Source: Mycogone perniciosa
Lineage: Eukaryota > Ascomycota > Sordariomycetes > Hypocreales > Hypocreaceae
NCBI GenBank assembly: GCA_025331125.1
Contig: JAOALB010000110.1
Location: forward strand, 1-64,000
DNA: 64,000 nucleotides
Reading direction: 5' to 3'
Shown here piece after piece: positions 57,201 through 64,000 of this stretch. The notes beneath the pieces are model-generated. The model saw nothing but the letters and a program-made list of their open reading frames with translations. It did not search any database and was not told where the DNA came from. Every line of letters begins with the position of its first letter. Position 1 is the stretch's first letter. The position numbers and the translations under genes were made by a program.

Positions 57201-58272
57201 TGAGGCTAAAAATAAGAAGAAGAAGAAGACACGCGAGGGTTCTTCAGCATCCCCCACGCCAGTCAGCGTTCCTCACACATTCACCCCCGAAGATGTTGTG
57301 GATGTTGTGCCTATTGTGAAACACTCGTGTCCTCGAAGCGCTCTTGCGGAGGAGGCCTTGGAAGCGGGAAGGATTTCTCTCATGCAGAACCAGAAGAAAC
57401 TAGGACAGGAACTCCTGTTAGAGTCACTCTCTTTGCACGAGCAGATCTATGGCATCTTGCATCCAGAAGTAGCGCGAGTCTACAATAGTCTGTCAATGCT
57501 GTACTACCAACTTGACGACAAGGATGCCGCTATTGAGCTAGCGAGGAAGGCCATCGTTGTCTCCGAGAGAACAGTGGGCGTCGACTCGGCTGAGACGCTG
57601 CTCAACTACTTGAACCTCAGTCTTTTCCTGCATCAGGTCGGCGATAGCAGGGCTGCCCTTGCGTACTCTAAACATGCTCTAAAGCTGTGGAAAATCATCT
57701 ATGGGCCTGGACATCCAGACTCGATCACTACACTCAACAATGCTGCCGTGATGCTGCAACATGTCAAGGCTTACCATGAGTCGAGGCTATGGTTTGAGGA
57801 GTCGTTGCGAGTCTGCGAGTCCGTCTTTGGCAAACAATCGGTCAACTCAGCCACGCTACTATTCCAACTTGCTCAGGCGCTTGCACTCGATCACGATTCA
57901 AAAGCAGCAGTCAACCGGATGCGGGAATCCTACACCATTTTCCTCAATGAGCTCGGCCCTGAAGACAAGAACACAAAGGAAGCAGAAAACTGGCTTGAAC
58001 AACTAACACAAAACGCTGTATCGATAGCCAAGCACGCCAAAGACGTTCAAGCCAGGCGCATTCGATCTGGTATCCGTTTTCCCGCCGCACCCGCCACACA
58101 ACCAGCTAATGGCACGCCTCAGCGTGGGGGAACGGCCTCGCAGATGGACTCTCGCAGTATCGATGAACTCATCAAGTTCATCGAAGGCACCGACCAGAAG
58201 TCTAAAACAAGCAGCAAGAAGCGACCTGGACGTGGGAACCCTAAGAGGAGGGGAGCCTCCAATGCCCTTTAA
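54237..58272 (+). CDS. clu1: Clustered mitochondria protein Clu1/Tif31
   Basis: Cytosolic RNA-binding protein needed for normal mitochondrial distribution, once described as an eIF3-associated factor. Four exons close the frame: 54237-54276, 54378-54440, 54496-54554 and 54613-58272 (3822 nt, 1273 residues). The early exons give MAAEAHPAASSAP, a Glu/Ala run, and the ubiquitin-like N-domain (VHEIRQSIIDLPTAFQYTCF, FHLVQDPYTEKEARIHLVR). The CLU domain proper follows (ERLSSKLFADYNDAATKGAL, LYRITPFDIIWLEE). An acidic Asp/Ser/Glu insertion lies at about 56340-56440, then the eIF3-p135-like region. The C-terminus has TPRs (EVARVYNSLSMLYYQLDD, GPGHPDSITTLNNAAVML). The last residues are basic (KKRPGRGNPKRRGASNAL). 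Confidence 0.94.
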
Positions 58273-58957
58273 AGTCTATCTCCCCGGTTGAACCTTTGTG
58301 TTCCCGCAGCCGCAGGTTGCAAATTACCCATGAATTTATTCGACATGTGTAACGTATATCATGGTTTGGTAAATAGGTCAGGGTGTGGGCTGTGGGATAT
58401 TGCCCAATAGTCAGGGCTGAATGGGTAACAAAAAGACTTTCAGGGTCATTGTCATGAATGGAATGGCGGTGGAGGCGCGTCTTGGGAATGTATTGTAAAA
58501 AAAAATTGTATGTATAGTCTTCTGGGGTCCAACCAGTCAAGCCAGGAGTAATATCCTCACTCATCAACATAAATATATTCGAGGCACCCAGGTGAATAAA
58601 TCCCGAGCTTTGCGGCTAGCATATATAAACATAACACATTTTTGGACCTTGAAAGGAATGCAGGCGGTATGACGGCGAAAATGCAATGTGGGATGGCATA
58701 ACTCATCATCTGTAATATAATAAACGGCACTTTTACTCCATAAACGGCACTCAACTGAGATTTGACGCCATATAATGCCCACACCCTTATCCCTATCATA
58801 AAAATACACCCCTCAAAAGACGCCAGTAGCAAAAATCAAGATACCCCCTTTGTCCCCATGTCATTCCATGGCCATAAGACGTCTCATCTGGGACACATAA
58901 AAAACAGATAGCAGCTCCTGAAATGAGAGCCTAGCTACAATGCCGAGGGGAAAGTGT
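58273..58957. other. Convergent 3' region between clu1 and the forkhead gene
   Basis: 685 bp between facing stop codons. No gene is supported; minus-strand frames at 58557-58832 have no recognisable features and fall in the forkhead 3' UTR. Confidence 0.6.
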
Positions 58958-61033
58958 TCATGTACTGCCTTTCAAGGCTGTGGCAACAGAAACCCCCCTA
59001 CCCACTGGCGCATGGTAGGCACCAATGCTTTGAAAACCCCTAGACGAAGGATGTTAGTTGGACAGAATTCCATGGGAATATATGTCGACATACTTCATCA
59101 AATCGAAACCTTGCTCCTCGTCGGGCTCATCTGCCGGCTCCACCTGTTCCTGCTGACTAGACTTTTGTGGACGTGAAGGGCTACTTGGAGGCGATTTGCC
59201 AGCCCCTGGCGGACTGCTGCTTTGCGGAGGAATTCCGCCAGTTGTCTTCGAAGGACTAAGTTCATATGGGGCTGAAGGTTTCAATGGTGTGCTCCCGATA
59301 TCCGCGTATTTCCAAAACGGCGCAGGAGAACTAGTTGGCATGTGTTGGCTAGGTCGTTGTGCAGTACTTGGAGGTACCAGTTTCGGGTGAACGCGTGGCG
59401 GCGCTGGTGTGACGAACGACGCATTGTCGTCTTGTAAATATGATGAGGTTAGTGTTGGGGACTGAGGATGAAACCCTGAGAAAGATGAATCCGCTGCGGT
59501 CGACTTTCTATGACGGGGCAATGGACTCCCGTCTCCAGTCAGCATCGCGTTTCTCCCGGCCTGTCGCTCAGAATTGCGATCTGGCGTTGATTGAACTGCA
59601 TGAAGTGATGGCCGTGGGGGAGGCGACACCAACGGCGATCCACGTCTTTTGCGCGTAGATGGAGGATCTCTAGCTACCATATCCCTTGGACCGTGAGTAA
59701 TATAGTTAAGCTGGCTCGGCGATGAGGGCGCCGATGATCCCCGATGGCCACCACGCCCAATTTTATATGCATTTCGGACCATTTCTTCCCTAGCCTCGGC
59801 GACAATCTGCCACTTCATTCCTTTACCAGGTTCATCAGTAGATCTGGCCACTTTGTCGAAGGATTTGTTGAGGGAGAGGTTGTGCCGAATAGAATTCTAT
59901 AAAATGGGTTTCTAGTTAGCATGCATGAGTGATAGATGGCATCCAGCGCCTGACTATAGGATGGGGGAACTGCTCACTTGCCAACCAGCTGCTTGTTGGT
60001 GACGATAGTAGGAATAGCTATTCATGATGAAATTGTAGATGCCATTGAGGTTCAACTTGCCATCCGGCGCGTTCAGGATGGCCTGTGTGATCATCTGGGC
60101 ATAACTGTACTGGGGCTTTATGTGCTGGTTGTCATCATGACTGAGATCTACACCATTAGAGCCCAGCATGACCGCTGGGGTGCTAACTGCGATAGGAGAT
60201 CTTGCGTTGGTGGCAGCACCATGTCGGCGGGATGACGTCGGCGTGCCAGGTCGCTTCTGATCCGCTGGTGTCAGAACATTCTGGGTATGACATCGAGAGA
60301 GTGTAGCCTGAGGTGTTTCGGCGCTCAGTCCACATCGTTGAAGAAACATATGGTGGACATGAAGTGGGCTGAGTTCTGACGGAAGAACAAACATCATTTC
60401 AACGTTGCCGATCTCGATAACTTCGCCGCTCGTCAGGGGATGCAACACCCGTGGCTTTAACGGCTGGCCATCCACTTTGGCGCCGTTACGGCCCTTGACA
60501 TGTAGCACCCATTTCTCGTCCTTGGAGTCGAAGGCGATGGATGCATGTTCACGCGACACCATCTTACTAGGCCCCAGGTCTATATGAATAGTGTCTTGGT
60601 TGTCGTCGTTGCCGCCGCCGTGACACATCTCCGGCGCACGGCCAATATTGACAGTCAGTTTGGTGATATAATACGTCCAGTCCTGCGCAGCCACCTTGGC
60701 GTAGGCCTTCACGCCATCGCCATTGGCCTCGTGGATAGCGTTGGAGTGATCTTTGCTTGCCTGAACCGACTGGCTCTTGAGCTGCTGTGTGATCTGCGCC
60801 ACGAGTTGGTCATCGTCGGGTCTGGGCGACGACTCGGCATCGAGTGCCTGGGAAGTTGGCACAATGTTCATGTTGCCAGTATCAGCCTGGTCTGGAGAGC
60901 GGGCCCTCTTGCGACGCTTGGCAGGGCGGGTGGGAGACGAGTCTTCGATGTCCAAATCTGTTGTTGCGCTGGCGTCTTTATCTTTGCGCATGTCGCGCCG
61001 GCCGCGCTGGGTTCTCTTTGCCGATGCTGGCAT
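58958..61033 (-). CDS. fkh2: Forkhead transcription factor with FHA domain (Fkh1/Fkh2 type)
   Basis: Cell-cycle and morphogenesis regulator. Three exons on the complement, 59978-61033, 59094-59896 and 58958-59039, total 1941 nt and 646 residues. The basic N-terminus ([12 protein letters not shown]) precedes an FHA phosphothreonine-binding domain at about 120-210 ([37 protein letters not shown]). The forkhead domain spans the first splice: [20 protein letters not shown] and [20 protein letters not shown], then [18 protein letters not shown] and GKGMKWQI. A Ser/Pro-rich tail follows. A GTATGT...CTAG intron near the end adds [20 protein letters not shown]; without it the protein would stop at 59054. 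The FHA-plus-forkhead order is that of yeast Fkh1/Fkh2. Confidence 0.93.
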
Positions 61034-61920
61034 AGCAAACAGCCACGATGGGTTCGGAATGGATGACGATGACGATGGCGAGCGCGAGGGTGAAGGCTAA
61101 AATGCGATCAAATGTGAGAGTGATCAAACTTTGAAAGCCCGCGACCTTGCGGAGACGGCGCTACACGGTTGCGCGCAGTCGTTTTGTGCCGATGGTTGCT
61201 GAGAGGAATATATGCTGAAAGACGTGAGCTGCAGCAGTTTATGCGAGGCCGCAATGCCTGCAATCAGGTTTTTGTTCCCCGTTGGCATTTAAGTTGATCG
61301 ATCATTGAGTCAATACAAGCCATTAGAGGTTTGTCCAAGGCATCGCGTTCGCGTTTGACCCGCCACCACTTAAGGGTTGAGAGGAACTTTCCTAATCGTA
61401 TCGGTACTTGATTTAGTCAATACGATACATTTTGACTAGGATATATATACTCGCTGCGTCCAATATTTCCCATGTTGTAGGAAGTATTCTACATCTATAT
61501 TGAAGTACCACTCAGCCGCTTATTAGTAGCGTTGCATTATATCCCTGTAGCCAAACCCCGATACAAACATGCCTGACACATGTACATGCATACCTACCTC
61601 ACTAGCGTCAAAGCCTTGACGGAGTAAGGGAAAAAAGTTTCCCCCCAGCCGCATCTTATTATCGCTTATCGCCAAAGGAGTGAAACTGTTGTATGTCCCA
61701 GAATCACCACAGGAATCTACTCCTGTATCATCATCATCTGCCGGGACGCCAGCAGACGGAATCGACAGCACGTCACGTTCCCGCCCGCTGCGGACGTCCG
61801 AAACGCTGCTGTCGGAAGTGTTCGAGGGATTCATCAGATACCAACAGGGAGCCCTCGCAACTGCAAATCGTCTCCAAAGACCCAATTCTGGGTCGCGCAT
61901 CCTCAACTGCGACAGACATC
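61034..61920. promoter_or_regulatory. Shared divergent promoter of the forkhead gene and pap1
   Basis: 887 bp between divergent start codons. Open frames at 61523-61906 (minus) and 61680-61920 (plus) have no domain and are likely chance. The pap1 start at 61921 fits the family N-terminus, so the upstream plus-strand frames are leader sequence. Confidence 0.5.

Positions 61921-64000
<2,080 letters not shown>

Overview
The window is nuclear DNA of a filamentous ascomycete (Pezizomycotina). The evidence is the many 50-100 bp introns with CTRAC branch points, ascomycete-type orthologues (palB, hapE, a Mei2-like protein, a DUF2985 protein), and an AT-rich block plus a Tc1 relic that both carry C-to-T/G-to-A decay of the kind left by repeat-induced point mutation (RIP). 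Eurotiomycetes is my best guess, from the hapE gene structure and the intergenic TACGGAGTA-type words; this placement is inference.

Layout: 1-2990 is a decayed, extremely AT-rich repeat block. 3300-8237 holds mitochondrial TrpRS (+) and an importin-13/Kap122-type karyopherin (-). 9171-10876 holds a MITE-like foldback element and, 21 bp further on, a dead Tc1/mariner element. 11201-22819 carries RSM10 (-), FCF2 (-), hapE/HAP5 (+), SEC15 (-) and a Mei2-like RNA-binding gene (+). 23167-36074 is a run of minus-strand genes: SLP1 (SUN domain), TFC4, VTS1, ribosomal protein eL29 (four very small exons) and the peroxisomal ATP carrier ANT1. 37250-42578 has palB/RIM13 (+) and a C2H2 factor (-), convergent. 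44881-50204 has an unassigned small ORF, SEN15 (-), a DUF2985 membrane protein (+), a Yippee protein (+) and an EamA/SLC35F6-like transporter (-). 51443-64000 has an unrecognised 764-residue protein (-), CLU1 (+), a forkhead/FHA factor (-) and poly(A) polymerase PAP1 (+, cut by the window end).

Most genes are housekeeping, with a strong share in RNA synthesis, processing and translation (MSW1, RSM10, FCF2, TFC4, VTS1, eL29, SEN15, CLU1, PAP1, Mei2-like). I see no operon logic and no secondary-metabolite, CRISPR-like or defence-like cluster. I did not find a convincing new system. The more notable items are two GC-AG introns, coding microexons of 7, 14 and 18 nt, the MITE next to the RIP-decayed Tc1 copy, telomere-like repeats upstream of palB, dispersed palindromic intergenic words, one large and one small unrecognised gene.

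Exon boundaries were placed by eye from splice signals and reading frame. Where an exon total is given, it was checked to be divisible by three.
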